Below, in pieces: positions 16,986-26,340 of a stretch of DNA of 64,000 nt. Source of the stretch: Actinocorallia aurantiaca (lineage in GTDB: Bacteria > Actinomycetota > Actinomycetes > Streptosporangiales > Streptosporangiaceae); the NCBI RefSeq assembly GCF_039533685.1, contig NZ_BAAATZ010000025.1:192366-256365 (forward strand), in the 5' to 3' direction. Under the pieces are notes generated by a model. The model was not told the DNA's origin. It did not search any database and saw only the letters and a program-made list of their open reading frames with translations. The position numbers and the translations under genes are program-made. How positions within the stretch are numbered: position 1 is the stretch's first letter; each line of letters opens with the position of its first letter.

Positions 16986-17423
16986 TCACAGCTCCTTGAT
17001 CAGGGTGTAGTCCACGGCGCCCGGCGGGTGGCCGGGCACCTCTCCGGCGATCCGGTAGCCCTGACGCTGGTAGAAGCCCGGAGCCTGGAAGCTCCACGTC
17101 TCCACCCTCACCCCGACGCAGCCGCGGGCCGCGGCCAGCTCCTCCGCCCGCGCCAGCAGCCGCGAGCCCAGGCCCCGGCCCCGCTCGCGGACCCACAGCA
17201 GATCCACGTGCAGCCAGCCCACCCAGGTGCGGCCCACCATCCCGCCGACCGGCCTTCCGCCTTCCAGGGCGTAGACGTGCAGCGGCTGCTCCTCGCCGTG
17301 CCGCTCCAGGGCCGCGCGCAGTTCGGGGGACCTCCGCCGGTTCTCGGCCTTCAACTCCGCCAGGACGAGGTCGGCCAGCTCGCCGCTGACCTCGTCCGAG
17401 AACGTGAATTCCATGCCCTCCAT
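16986..17423 (-). CDS. GNAT-family N-acetyltransferase
   Basis: 145 aa with a single GNAT fold. The acetyl-CoA pyrophosphate-binding loop is RGRGLGSRLL near residue 81. A beta-4 strand precedes it (GWLHVDLLWV), and the C-terminal APGFYQRQGYRIAGEV motif is characteristic of small-molecule acetyltransferases. There are two possible ATG starts three codons apart; the outer one is reported. It follows the manC stop region by only a few bases on the same strand, so the two may be co-transcribed. The substrate is unknown. Confidence 0.88.
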   Translation of the reverse strand: MEGMEFTFSDEVSGELADLVLAELKAENRRRSPELRAALERHGEEQPLHVYALEGGRPVGGMVGRTWVGWLHVDLLWVRERGRGLGSRLLARAEELAAARGCVGVRVETWSFQAPGFYQRQGYRIAGEVPGHPPGAVDYTLIKEL

Positions 17424-17430
17424 CCGGCGC

Positions 17431-18498
17431 CTACACGTCGCTGGAGAAGCGCACCGCCGTGGGCGGGAGCTCTATGCCCGGCCACAGGCGCAGGCCGTCG
17501 CCCAGCTCGTTGCCGGGGCCGACGACCGCTCCGTCGCCCAGGATCGCGCCGTCCAGCATCGCGCCGGACGCCACGCGGGCGCCCCGGCCGAGCACGGAGT
17601 TGCGCACCCACGCGCCCTTGGCGACGACCGCCTCGTCGAACAGGACGCTGCCCGAGACCGTCGAGCCCGCCTCGATCGTGGCGTCGGCGCCGACGACGGT
17701 GCCCGCGGTCACGACCGCGCGCGGGGAGACGTTCGCGCCCTCCAGCGCCAGCACCGGGCCGGTCGGGCCGGGCAGCGCCGGGGAGTCCAGCCTGCCCAGC
17801 ACCAGGTCGCACGAGCCGCGGACGAACGCCGACGGCGTGCCCACGTCCAGCCAGTACTGCGGGTCCACGAAGCCCATGACGGTCTGCCCGGACGCGATCA
17901 GCGCCGGGAAGGTCTCGCGTTCCACCGACACGACCTCGTTGAACGGGATCGTGTCGATCACCGACCGGCGGAACACGTACGAGCCGGCGTTGATCCGGTT
18001 GGTGACCGGGTTGTTGGTCTTCTCCAGGAAGGCGGTGACGCGCCCGGCGTCGTCGGTCGGCACGCAGCCGAACCTCGACGGGTCGTCCACCTCGCTGAGG
18101 TGCAGCGTGACGGCCGCGTCGGCCTTGAGGTGCATCGCCACCTGGTCGGGGATCGAGTGCCCCGACAGGATGTCGCCGTTGAGGACCAGGACGGGGTCGT
18201 CCTCCCGGCCGCGCAGCGCCTGCGCGGCGTTGCGGATCGCCCCGCCGGTGCCCAGCGGCCGGGGCTCGTCCACATAGACCAGCTCGACCCCGTAGGCCTC
18301 GTCGCCGAAGGCCGCCTCGAACATCTCCGCGCGGTAGGAGGTGGCGAAGACGATGCGCGTGATGCCCGCCGCGCCGGCCCTGGCCAGCTGGTGGGCCAGG
18401 AACGGCACTCCCGCGGTGGGCAGGAGCGGCTTGGGAGTGGAGATCGTCAAAGGCCTCAGCCTGGTACCCCTGCCACCGACCAAGAGAATCGCTTCCAC
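17431..18498 (-). CDS. manC: Mannose-1-phosphate guanylyltransferase-like nucleotidyltransferase
   Basis: 355 aa. The N-terminal Rossmann-like domain (1-~235) has the nucleotidyltransferase signature GGRGTRLRPLT at ~8-18, PKPLLP after it, and the catalytic NGDI motif near 108. The C-terminal ~110 residues form a left-handed beta-helix of hexapeptide repeats (VSPRAVVTAGTVVGADATI). The size and genomic setting match M. tuberculosis Rv3264c, which makes GDP-mannose; other NDP-sugar specificities cannot be excluded. The GTG at 18498 follows AAGGGCGAGG and is preferred over an upstream GTG at 18528. GDP-mannose would feed the many mannosyl/GT-C enzymes downstream. Confidence 0.85.
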   Translation of the reverse strand: MEAILLVGGRGTRLRPLTISTPKPLLPTAGVPFLAHQLARAGAAGITRIVFATSYRAEMFEAAFGDEAYGVELVYVDEPRPLGTGGAIRNAAQALRGREDDPVLVLNGDILSGHSIPDQVAMHLKADAAVTLHLSEVDDPSRFGCVPTDDAGRVTAFLEKTNNPVTNRINAGSYVFRRSVIDTIPFNEVVSVERETFPALIASGQTVMGFVDPQYWLDVGTPSAFVRGSCDLVLGRLDSPALPGPTGPVLALEGANVSPRAVVTAGTVVGADATIEAGSTVSGSVLFDEAVVAKGAWVRNSVLGRGARVASGAMLDGAILGDGAVVGPGNELGDGLRLWPGIELPPTAVRFSSDV

Positions 18499-18585
18499 GC
18501 CTCGCCCTTTCGCCCCGGTCACCCCCACCGCCGGTCGCGGTAGATCACAGAGCCTACTTGGCCCCCGCCCGCGTAGTCTGTCCCG

Positions 18586-19527
18586 GTGACCTCACGCTGG
18601 ACCCGCCTGCTCTTCGTGCTCGTCGCCCTGGGGTTCTGCGCGTACGGCGTGGTGACGCAGTGGGGCGCCTTCGCGGAGGCGGTCTCCCGGCTGTCGTTCC
18701 CCCAGCTCGGCGGGGCGCTGCTGGCGGGCATGGCGGGGCTGGGCTGCTGGATGCTGGGCTGGCGGACGCTGCTGGCCGGGTTCGGCGCCCCCCTGCCGGT
18801 ACCGGCCACCACCAGGATCATGTTCCTCGGCCAGCTCGGCAAGTACGTCCCCGGGTCGGTGTGGGCGCTGCTGGGCCAGGTGGAGCTCGCCCGCCCGTAC
18901 GGGGTCGCCCGGGTCGCGTCGGGCAGCGCGACGCTCCTGGCGATGGCGACGACGGTCGCGACGGGGTGCGTCACCGCCGCGCTCACCCTCCCGCTGACCT
19001 CGGGGGACGCCGCCCGCGACTACTGGTGGGCGCTGGCGCTCGCCCCGGTGATGCTGGCCTGCCTGCACCCGCGGATCGTCACCTGGGCGCTGAACCTCGC
19101 GCTGCGGCTGATCCGTCGGCCGCCTCTGGCCGGGACCATGGGGTTCGTCCAGATGAGCACGGCCGTCCTGTGGACGCTGCTGGGTTGGGCCTGTTTCGGA
19201 CTGCACACCTGGCTGCTGCTGCCGACCGGTTCCCCCGCGCTCGCCTGCGGCGCCTACGCCCTGGCTTATGTGGTCGGCTTCCTCGTCATCCTCGCCCCCG
19301 GCGGGCTGGGCGCGCGGGAGGCCGCGCTGGTGCTGGCGCTCTCGCCGGTGCTCTCCCAGGCCGAGGCGCTGCTCGTCGCGCTGGCCTCGCGGGCGGTGCT
19401 CACCGTCGCCGACCTCCTGTGGGCAGGAATCGGAAATCTCTCGAAACCACCTATAAGTGGGAATGAAACGGGCAATGAGCGGCTTGTCCCCGATGACGAT
19501 CAACGCCCGTTGGAGGAGTCCCCGTGA
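18586..19527 (+). CDS. LPG-synthase-like (UPF0104/AglD) integral membrane protein
   Basis: 313 aa with about eight membrane segments. The motif GQLGKYVPGSVW near residues 82-93 and the late APGGLGAREAALV segment are hallmarks of the lysylphosphatidylglycerol synthetase transmembrane family. Family members act as lipid flippases or in lipid-linked sugar handling; the soluble aminoacyl-transferase domain of MprF is absent here. It starts with GTG at 18586 and its stop overlaps the thioredoxin start (GTGA), so the two are translationally coupled. The location beside manC suggests a role in polyprenyl-sugar or lipid translocation. Confidence 0.85.
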   Translation: MTSRWTRLLFVLVALGFCAYGVVTQWGAFAEAVSRLSFPQLGGALLAGMAGLGCWMLGWRTLLAGFGAPLPVPATTRIMFLGQLGKYVPGSVWALLGQVELARPYGVARVASGSATLLAMATTVATGCVTAALTLPLTSGDAARDYWWALALAPVMLACLHPRIVTWALNLALRLIRRPPLAGTMGFVQMSTAVLWTLLGWACFGLHTWLLLPTGSPALACGAYALAYVVGFLVILAPGGLGAREAALVLALSPVLSQAEALLVALASRAVLTVADLLWAGIGNLSKPPISGNETGNERLVPDDDQRPLEESP

Positions 19528-19847
19528 GCGCACCGTTCCCCGTGACCGACGCGACCTTCGAGGAGGAGGTCCTGAAGTCCGACCTCCCGGTCCTGGTCGA
19601 CTTCTGGGCCACCTGGTGCGGCCCCTGCCGGATGGTCGCCCCGGTCCTCGACCAGATAGCCGCCGAGTACGAGGGCAGACTGCGCATCGCCAAGGTGGAC
19701 CTGGACGAGAGCCCCGAGACGGCCAGGGCCTACGGCATCATGGGCGCCCCCACCCTCAACCTCTACAAGGACGGCGAGGTCGTCACCCAGATCGTGGGCG
19801 CCAAGCCCAAGCGCGCCATCCTCCAGGTCATCGACCCGCACCTTTGA
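19524..19847 (+). CDS. trxA: Thioredoxin
   Basis: 107 aa, full length for thioredoxin. The redox motif W-C-G-P-C lies at residues 31-35, the buried Asp at 26 and the cis-proline in GAPTL near 76. It reduces protein disulfides in the cytosol with NADPH via thioredoxin reductase. The GTG start overlaps the stop of the preceding membrane protein. Its last 20 bases overlap, tail to tail, with the minus-strand glycosyltransferase. Confidence 0.95.
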   Translation: MSAPFPVTDATFEEEVLKSDLPVLVDFWATWCGPCRMVAPVLDQIAAEYEGRLRIAKVDLDESPETARAYGIMGAPTLNLYKDGEVVTQIVGAKPKRAILQVIDPHL

Positions 19848-20898
19848 GGGCCCGCAGGTAGGCCTCCCACACCGGCCCGTGGTCGGGGCTGCGCACCTCG
19901 GCGCGCAGCCTCCCGGGGTCCCGGTAGAAGGCCGTGATCGCCTCGCGCAGCGACGTGACGTCGCCGGGGTCGGCCAGCAGCCCGTCCACTCCCTCGCGCA
20001 GCTGGGACGGGAAGCTCCCGACCCGGGTGGCGATCACCGGGACGCCGTGCTCGAAGGCCATGAGGACGTTCTGCGACGCGGTCGCCGAGCGGTAGGGCAG
20101 CACGAGGGCGTCGCAGGCGGCGAACAGCCCGCCGATCCGCTCGGCCGGGACGTAGCCGGGGAGGAGCTCCACCCGCTCCGCCAGTCCCAGTTCCCCGATC
20201 AGCGCGCGGGTCTCGTCCAGGCCGCCCCAGAACTCCCCCGCCACGGTCAGGCCCACGCCTTCGGGCAGCGCGCGGAGCAGGACGTCCAGGCCCTTGTAGG
20301 GGCGGACGATCCCGAAGAACAGCAGGCGTCCGCGCACCCCCTCCGGCGAAGGCGCCTCCGCCCGCCGCGTCACGGGGAGATGCGCGGGCAGGTCGGCCAC
20401 CGCGACCGGGGCCCCGCCCAGGAGCCGGGCGAGCTCCGCCTGCTGCTCCGAGTGCACCAGCACCCCGTCCACCCGCTTGAGCAGCGCCCGCATCAGCGGC
20501 CGGTCGTAGGGCTTCGGCTCGTGCGGCAGGACGTTGTGGCACAGGGCGACGGTCCTGGCCCGGCCTCCGATCCCGCGCAGCAGCCCCAGATAGGCCGGCA
20601 CCTGGACGGACGACAGCACCGCGAACACCACGAGGTCGCAGGAGCGCAGCCGCCTTCCCGTCCGGTACCACCCGTCCGGACGCCGCCATGACAGCTCCCG
20701 GCGCGTCCCGGGGAACACCTCCCCCTCGGGCACGTCGATCGTCTGCTGCCCCGGGTACAGGAACTTCGGGTACTGCTCCTTCCACGACTCCAGCACCACC
20801 TCGTGCCCCGCCGCGCGGAGCCGGTGGGCCAGTTCCGTCGTGTGCTGCGCCCCGCCCCCCTTGTAGGGGAAGGCGGGGCCGACCAGCGCGATCCTCAC
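19828..20898 (-). CDS. GT4-family glycosyltransferase
   Basis: 356 aa with a GT-B fold. The N-terminal domain opens RIALVGPAFPYKGGGAQHT, typical of the nucleotide-free lobe. The C-terminal lobe shows the GIVRPYKGLDVLLRA strand and a donor-site region ending in SQNVLMAFEHGVPVIAT, the E-x7-E-like GT4 signature. The GTG start at 20898 overlaps the stop of the upstream GT2 gene. Together they look like successive steps in building a polyprenyl-linked glycan. Sugar specificity is not predictable. Confidence 0.88.
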   Translation of the reverse strand: MRIALVGPAFPYKGGGAQHTTELAHRLRAAGHEVVLESWKEQYPKFLYPGQQTIDVPEGEVFPGTRRELSWRRPDGWYRTGRRLRSCDLVVFAVLSSVQVPAYLGLLRGIGGRARTVALCHNVLPHEPKPYDRPLMRALLKRVDGVLVHSEQQAELARLLGGAPVAVADLPAHLPVTRRAEAPSPEGVRGRLLFFGIVRPYKGLDVLLRALPEGVGLTVAGEFWGGLDETRALIGELGLAERVELLPGYVPAERIGGLFAACDALVLPYRSATASQNVLMAFEHGVPVIATRVGSFPSQLREGVDGLLADPGDVTSLREAITAFYRDPGRLRAEVRSPDHGPVWEAYLRALKGAGR

Positions 20899-21812
20899 TC
20901 GTCGCCTCGGGAGCGCACGATGAGGTCCGCCAGCAGCGCCAGCGACGCGATGAGCAGCCCGCTCATGAACATGAGCATCGTGTTGTTGGAGAAGTACAGG
21001 AGGTTGTGCCGGAACTGGTCGACGACGCCCTTCAGCACGGCCAGGCCCAGCAGCCACAGCGCGAGCGGCATCAGCACCTTGAGCGGGTTGAAGTACATGA
21101 CCATCCGCAGCACCTGCAGGATGTAGCGGTAGGCGTCCTTGGTGAAGTGGAACTTCGACTTCCCGGCCCGCTTGAAGTAGTCGATCGGCAGGTACATCAC
21201 CGGGTGCTGGTTGCACAGGAACGCCAGCGTGATCGTGGTGACGCAGGAGAAGCCGGGGGGAAGCAGCCGCAGGTAGGGACGGGCGACGTCCTTGCGGAAC
21301 GCCCGCAGCCCCGAGTTCAGGTCGGGGATCTTCGAGCCCGACAGCCGCTCGGCTATCTTGCGGATCGCCCATTTGGCCGGCACCCGCAGGACCTTGTGGC
21401 TGCCCTCCTCGGTGAGCCGGGCCCCCACCACCTGGTCGACGGAGGGGTCGGAGTCCAGGATCCGCACCAGCTCGGGGATGCGCTCGTTCGGGTACGTCAT
21501 GTCCGCGTCGGTCCACACCACGACGTCGCCGCGCGCCTGCTGGCTGCCGATGCGGCGGATCGTGCCCGAGCCGCTGTTGTGGTGGAAGGAGACGACCTTC
21601 AGGGCCGGGTAGAGCGGCTCGGCGTCACGCAGCCGCTGGAGCGTGTCGTCCGTGGAGCAGTCGTCGTAGGCCAGCAGCTCGTAGGTCAGGCCGCTGGCGT
21701 CCATGGCCTTGGAGATGCGCTCGACCTCGTCGATCACGTGGTCCTGCTCGTTGTAGCAGGGCAGGACGATGGTGACGTGCGGGGACGGCTGCTCGGAATC
21801 CACGTTGGCCAA
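20895..21812 (-). CDS. DPM1/DPG-synthase-like GT2 glycosyltransferase with C-terminal membrane helices
   Basis: 305 aa. The GT-A domain covers ~1-230: VTIVLPCYNEQDHV, DDCSTDDT and TDADMTYP (metal-binding D-x-D) are visible. Two hydrophobic segments close the protein at about 245-300. This is the layout of polyprenyl-phosphate hexose synthases that charge the lipid carrier. A TTG at 21812 follows GAGGAGG at good spacing; GTG at 21803 or 21851 are alternatives. It is coupled to the GT4 gene downstream and divergent from an LCP gene. It may supply a lipid-phosphate sugar to the GT-C enzymes in this window. Confidence 0.85.
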   Translation of the reverse strand: MANVDSEQPSPHVTIVLPCYNEQDHVIDEVERISKAMDASGLTYELLAYDDCSTDDTLQRLRDAEPLYPALKVVSFHHNSGSGTIRRIGSQQARGDVVVWTDADMTYPNERIPELVRILDSDPSVDQVVGARLTEEGSHKVLRVPAKWAIRKIAERLSGSKIPDLNSGLRAFRKDVARPYLRLLPPGFSCVTTITLAFLCNQHPVMYLPIDYFKRAGKSKFHFTKDAYRYILQVLRMVMYFNPLKVLMPLALWLLGLAVLKGVVDQFRHNLLYFSNNTMLMFMSGLLIASLALLADLIVRSRGDE

Positions 21813-21852
21813 GGGTAGCGGCCTCCTCGACCGGTGACGCGATTCCCTCACA

Positions 21853-21871
21853 CCTAATTCGAATGATTAGG
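21853..21871. promoter_or_regulatory. Inverted repeat in the divergent GT2 / LCP promoter region
   Basis: CCTAAT (21853-21858) and ATTAGG (21866-21871) are perfect inverted arms with a 7-bp spacer, inside an AT-rich patch between divergent genes. The site could be an operator shared by both transcripts or a palindromic -10 region. The sequence alone does not decide. Confidence 0.35.
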
Positions 21872-21935
21872 ACAAGACACGTGACTTACGCAATACTGCT
21901 GCGAACCTTGGCGCACTCAGGGAGATCACGGGGTC

Positions 21936-23444
21936 ATGCGCAGCGGAGTCGACTACGACTTGGAATACCTGGAACGGCCCGAGATCACAGGTCACGAGAT
22001 CCCGGTGGTCCGCGGCTCCGGCTGGAAGATCGCCCAGTGGGTCTCCATCACGCTGGCCTCACTGCTGGTGCTGGGCAGCCTGACCGCCTACGGCTTCTAC
22101 TACAAGCTGGTGTCGGGCAACATCGAGCAGCTCGGCGACGAGCACGGCAACCTCGCCAAGGACAAGGACCGGCCCGACAAGCTCAACAGTTCGGTGAACA
22201 TCCTCATCATGGGCTCCGACATCCGCACCGGGAGCAACGCCAAGTACGGCAGGGTCGACGGGGAACGGTCCGACACCACGATCCTGCTGCACATCTCCGC
22301 GGGCGGCGAGAAGGCCATCGGCATCAGCTTCCCGCGCGACTCCTGGGTCAGCCTCCCCCAGTGCAAGAGCGCGTCCGGCCAGGTCATCCCGGCGCAGCAC
22401 GGCATGATCAACGCCGCCTTCGCCAACGGCGGCCCCTACTGCACCTGGAACACCATCGAGACCCTCACCCAGATCCGCATCGACCACTTCGTGAAGGTCG
22501 ACTTCAGCGGGTTCAAGGGCATCGTGAACGCGCTCGGCGGCGTCCAGGTCTGCTCCCCCAAGGCCTTCACCGACCGCAAGGCCAAGCTGGTCATCCCCAA
22601 GGCGGGGCTGCAGACCCTCAACGGCGAGCAGGCCCTGGGCTGGGTCCGCACCCGCTACTCCCTGGGCGACGGCTCCGACCTCGGCCGGATCCAGCGCCAG
22701 CAGCAGTTCATGAGCGCGGTCATCCAGAAGGCCACCAGCAAGGGCGTCATGACCGACCCGGGGAAGCTGCTGAAGTTCGTCAACGCCGCCACCAAGTCCC
22801 TGAAGACGGACAAGGGCTTCAACTCCACCGAGATCCTCTCCCTCGCCACCAAGGTCAAGGACATCGACACCAAGAGCATCAAGTTCGTCACGGTGCCCTG
22901 GTACTACCCGACGCCCGCGGAGGTCTCCGCCAACCCCAGCCTGAGCGGGCGGGTCCTGTGGAAGCAGGAGGAGGCGCAGAAGCTCTTCGCCTCGATCCGC
23001 AAGGACAACACCCTCCCCAAGACGGAGAAGAAGACGGCGGCCGACACCCAGCCCGTCAGCACCCCGGCGAAGAAGGTCGACCCCTCCACCGTCACGGTGA
23101 AGGTCTACAACGGCACCAACCAGCAGGGCCTCGCCGGACGCGCCGTCGCCGACCTGGCGGCCAAGAAGTACCTGGCGGCCCTCGGCTCCACCGGCGTCTA
23201 CAAGAACGGCTCCCTGGAGAAGACCACCGTCGCCTACGGCCCCGGCGGCGAGGACGCCGCCGCGCAGGTGGCCAAGCTGGTGCCCGGCGCGACCACGGAG
23301 GCCGCGGCCGACGGGCAGGCCGGTGTCGTCTACCTCTACCTCGGCGCCGACTACACCGGTCTCGGCGGGAACGGCACCACGTCGATCCCGAAGGTGGACG
23401 GCGAGATCAAGGCCAGCGACAACATCTGCAAGAAGACCGCCTGA
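21936..23444 (+). CDS. LCP (LytR-CpsA-Psr) cell-wall glycopolymer ligase
   Basis: 502 aa: a short cytosolic N-terminus, one membrane anchor (~33-55), an LCP catalytic domain (~85-300) and a C-terminal LytR_C domain (~365-470). Conserved features include NILIMGSD, RSDTTILLH, ISFPRDSWV, and the arginine-rich GWVRTRYSLGDGSDLGRIQRQQQF region that holds the pyrophosphate of the lipid substrate. LCP enzymes transfer undecaprenyl- or decaprenyl-linked polymers (teichoic acid, arabinogalactan, capsule) to the peptidoglycan muramic acid. GGGAG lies ahead of the ATG. A paralogue is 2.9 kb downstream; several lipid-linked glycan enzymes surround both. Confidence 0.92.
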   Translation: MRSGVDYDLEYLERPEITGHEIPVVRGSGWKIAQWVSITLASLLVLGSLTAYGFYYKLVSGNIEQLGDEHGNLAKDKDRPDKLNSSVNILIMGSDIRTGSNAKYGRVDGERSDTTILLHISAGGEKAIGISFPRDSWVSLPQCKSASGQVIPAQHGMINAAFANGGPYCTWNTIETLTQIRIDHFVKVDFSGFKGIVNALGGVQVCSPKAFTDRKAKLVIPKAGLQTLNGEQALGWVRTRYSLGDGSDLGRIQRQQQFMSAVIQKATSKGVMTDPGKLLKFVNAATKSLKTDKGFNSTEILSLATKVKDIDTKSIKFVTVPWYYPTPAEVSANPSLSGRVLWKQEEAQKLFASIRKDNTLPKTEKKTAADTQPVSTPAKKVDPSTVTVKVYNGTNQQGLAGRAVADLAAKKYLAALGSTGVYKNGSLEKTTVAYGPGGEDAAAQVAKLVPGATTEAAADGQAGVVYLYLGADYTGLGGNGTTSIPKVDGEIKASDNICKKTA

Positions 23445-23450
23445 GCGGCC

Positions 23451-25493
23451 TCATCCCAGCGGCGGGGTGTACTCCGCCAGCCAGACCTCGACGTCCAGCG
23501 ACCAGGTGTGCTTCGGACGGTCCCGCAGCGCGTGGCCGTCCTGGCGGGTCCTGAGGTCCACCGCCCTGCGTCCCTGCCCGTAGGGGGCGACGTCCGCGGA
23601 GGTCGCGCCGAGGACCACCGGCCGGCGTCCCGTCTCCTTGATGACGCGGTCGGCGACGCGCTTCACGTCCTCGACGCCCGCGCCGTCCACGCGGGCCGTC
23701 GGCAGGCCGCACATGTTGCGCACGACGGGCGAGAACCGGTCGGCGGTCACCCTCTCCACGATGAGGACGGTCGTGCCCTGTCTCAGCTCGCCGCACAGCC
23801 TGTCGACGGCTCTGAGCTCGCCCTGGTCGACCGGCTTGAAGACCAGGCCGGCGGAGGACGCCCCGATCGGGACGAGCAGCACCAGTGACCCGGCGAAGGC
23901 CAGGACGAAGGTGGCGACCCGCCCGTAGCCGAGCCGGCGGAACCGGCGGGTGGCCCAGGCCAGCATCCACACCGCCAGGATCAGCACGCCGGGGATCACG
24001 ACGGCGACCAGCCGCCGCGACGCCCACGGGTGGTCGGGGGTGATGCCGGGCCGCAGCAGGGTCGCCACCGTCGTCAGCGCGATGATCGAGAACGGCAGTA
24101 CCCAGGCGGGCGACTCGCGGCGCAGCATCCGCCGGATCAGGATCGCGGCGCCGAACGTGGCGAGGATGAGCGCGGGCAGCCCGACGTACCAGACGACCCA
24201 GTGCAGGGCCAGCTCGGTGTACTGCCGGGCGCCGTCGACGGGGAGCCCGGTGCTGCGCTGGATGTGCTCGATGTACCCGGAGTTGAACGCGTCCTCGGCG
24301 TTCGACGGGATCCGCCGCACCGTCTGGACGTACGGCCGGACCGAGAAGGCCAGTACGAGCAGCACGGTGAGGACGGCCGCCGCGTCGGGCAGCCTGCCCC
24401 GCGCCACCAGATCGCCCGTCCGGCTGAACCATTCGGGGCGGAGCCGCCAGGCTCCGACCATGACGAGCGTGCCCACGACCGCCGCGGCGGCCAGCATGAG
24501 CAGCGGCCTGAGCGATCCGCCGATGTAGTCGAGGTAGGGACGCGACAGCAGGAAGCCCTCGACGAGCCCTCCGGCCGCGCCGACCAGCAGTCCGGCCGCC
24601 AGCGGGATCCCGGTGGGCCGCCGCCGGGCGAACAGCGCGCCCGCGAAGACCAGGACCGGCAGGACGTCCCGCAGCCCGTCGACGCGCACCAGGACCACCA
24701 GGCCGAGGCAGAGCCCGGCCAGGAAGGCGCGGAGGCGCCCCTCCTTCAGGTCGCGCACGTCGTGCATGAGGCACAGCCCGCCCAGCAGCAGCACCAGCGC
24801 GGCGGACTCGCTGTAGGTGGAGCGGGAGACGAACATCAGCGGCCAGCACGCCGCGAAGGCCAGCGCCCCGACCGGCGCCCACAGCGGCCCGACGAGGCGG
24901 GCGGTGAGACCGCCGAACGACAGCACCGCGCCCGCGCCCAGCAGCGGCGACATCGCCAGCAGCACCGGCGTCCCGCCGATCCAGCCGCCCAGCGCCAGCA
25001 GCAGCGGCAGCCCGGCCAGGAACTGCGGGACGATCTCCCCGTCCCGCTCGTAGAAGCCCGGGCTGTCGAACCTCAGGACGGGGTCGTCGCCGCCGAAGGC
25101 CCACAGCGACGGCGAGATCGGCAGGCGGCCGTGCTCGTTCAGCCAGGCCGCGAACTGCGCGTAGGTCGCGGGGTCCCGCCGCACGATGATCTGCTCGGAG
25201 TTGAACTTCAGCTGCAGCAGCAGGAAGGCCGCGCTCACCAGGAGCACCCCGGCGGCGGGCCACCAGGTCAGGTACCGGCCGGGCGCGGGCGGCGCCGAGG
25301 CGCGCACCGCGCCCCGGCACCCGACCGCCACCACCGCGACGGCGACCGGCACGAACAATGCCAGGGCGGGCCCGATGGTGTAGGACCCCGCCAGCAGCAG
25401 GGGCAGGCTGACCAGCAGCCAGGAGACGACGAGCAGGGCGGGCGCGAGGGAGAGACGCGCCAGCAGGAGGGAGGACGCCGCTGGTCTGTTCAT
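23451..25493 (-). CDS. GT-C-type polytopic membrane glycosyltransferase (candidate)
   Basis: 680 aa with about 12 membrane segments and a ~130-residue soluble C-terminus. The first extracytoplasmic loop contains RRDPATYAQFAAWL near residues 105-118, the acidic loop position used by GT-C enzymes for catalysis. The C-terminal soluble part has alternating strands and helices (VLIVERVTADRF). GT-C enzymes take sugars from polyprenyl-phosphate donors outside the membrane. Which sugar and acceptor are involved is unknown. It ends 7 bp from the LCP gene in convergent orientation. Confidence 0.75.
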   Translation of the reverse strand: MNRPAASSLLLARLSLAPALLVVSWLLVSLPLLLAGSYTIGPALALFVPVAVAVVAVGCRGAVRASAPPAPGRYLTWWPAAGVLLVSAAFLLLQLKFNSEQIIVRRDPATYAQFAAWLNEHGRLPISPSLWAFGGDDPVLRFDSPGFYERDGEIVPQFLAGLPLLLALGGWIGGTPVLLAMSPLLGAGAVLSFGGLTARLVGPLWAPVGALAFAACWPLMFVSRSTYSESAALVLLLGGLCLMHDVRDLKEGRLRAFLAGLCLGLVVLVRVDGLRDVLPVLVFAGALFARRRPTGIPLAAGLLVGAAGGLVEGFLLSRPYLDYIGGSLRPLLMLAAAAVVGTLVMVGAWRLRPEWFSRTGDLVARGRLPDAAAVLTVLLVLAFSVRPYVQTVRRIPSNAEDAFNSGYIEHIQRSTGLPVDGARQYTELALHWVVWYVGLPALILATFGAAILIRRMLRRESPAWVLPFSIIALTTVATLLRPGITPDHPWASRRLVAVVIPGVLILAVWMLAWATRRFRRLGYGRVATFVLAFAGSLVLLVPIGASSAGLVFKPVDQGELRAVDRLCGELRQGTTVLIVERVTADRFSPVVRNMCGLPTARVDGAGVEDVKRVADRVIKETGRRPVVLGATSADVAPYGQGRRAVDLRTRQDGHALRDRPKHTWSLDVEVWLAEYTPPLG

Positions 25494-25570
25494 ACGGTGC
25501 AGCAGGCTATCGGTCGCTCATGGAGAAGACGTGAAAGCCCTGCGAGGAGAAGGATCGGTAGCCTCCCTCC

Positions 25571-26323
25571 ATGGAGTTGACGCGCGCGGCGGCGCAGAGA
25601 CCGCTGGTGACCTTCTACGACGACGCGGTCGGAGAGCGGCTGGAGTTCTCCCGCCGCACCTTCGACAACTGGGTCGCCAAGACGAGCAATCTGCTGGTGG
25701 AGGGGCTGGACGTCCGGCCCGGCGGGACCGTCGTCCTGGACCTCCCCGCGCACTGGCAGACGGCCGTCCTGCTGTTCGCGGCGTGGAACACCGGCCAGCG
25801 GGTGGTGATCGGGCCTCGCGAGGAGCTGGGCTCGGCGGCCGACGAGGGGATCTGGGCCACCGACACGCCCGGAAACGCTCCGGACTGGGCGGACGAGGTG
25901 CTCGGGCTCTCCCTGGACGCGTTCGGCGCACCGCTTCCGGACGCCCCGGCGTGGGTCACCGACTACGCGGTCGAGGTCCGCAGCTACGGGGACCGCTTCA
26001 CCGGGCACTCTCCGGCCTCCTCTTCCGAACAGGTGCTGAGTGTGAGCAACACCACACTCAGCAGAGCACAAATCGACCGTGAAACCCAGGAATTCCTCGA
26101 AGAACACGAACTGACGACAGAGGACCGGACTCTCACGGTGGTGGAGTACACCACCTCCACCGCACTCGTCGCCGGGCTTCTCGCCCCCCTCCGCGCCGGT
26201 GGATCAGTCATACTTTGTCGCAACCTCGATGATGATCTGATCCGAAGGCGGATCGAAACGGAGCATGTGACTGCGACAGCCGGACTGGAAGCGCCGTACG
26301 CCCCCGTACGACGACTCCTCTGA
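25571..26323 (+). CDS. TIGR03089-family protein (AMP-ligase-like, probably not an active ligase)
   Basis: 250 aa. It resembles the N-terminal part of acyl-CoA synthetases, but the phosphate-binding T-S-G-[ST]-T-G loop is missing and the C-terminal adenylation subdomain is absent. The family is restricted to actinobacteria and lies beside CpsA-type LCP genes (M. tuberculosis Rv3268 next to Rv3267), exactly as here. ATG at 25571 is reported; no strong ribosome site precedes it. It sits 17 bp ahead of the second LCP gene and is probably in one operon with it. A structural or ligand-binding role is likely; the function is unproven. Confidence 0.8.
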   Translation: MELTRAAAQRPLVTFYDDAVGERLEFSRRTFDNWVAKTSNLLVEGLDVRPGGTVVLDLPAHWQTAVLLFAAWNTGQRVVIGPREELGSAADEGIWATDTPGNAPDWADEVLGLSLDAFGAPLPDAPAWVTDYAVEVRSYGDRFTGHSPASSSEQVLSVSNTTLSRAQIDRETQEFLEEHELTTEDRTLTVVEYTTSTALVAGLLAPLRAGGSVILCRNLDDDLIRRRIETEHVTATAGLEAPYAPVRRLL

Positions 26324-26340
26324 CCTACTCTCGTGGAGCG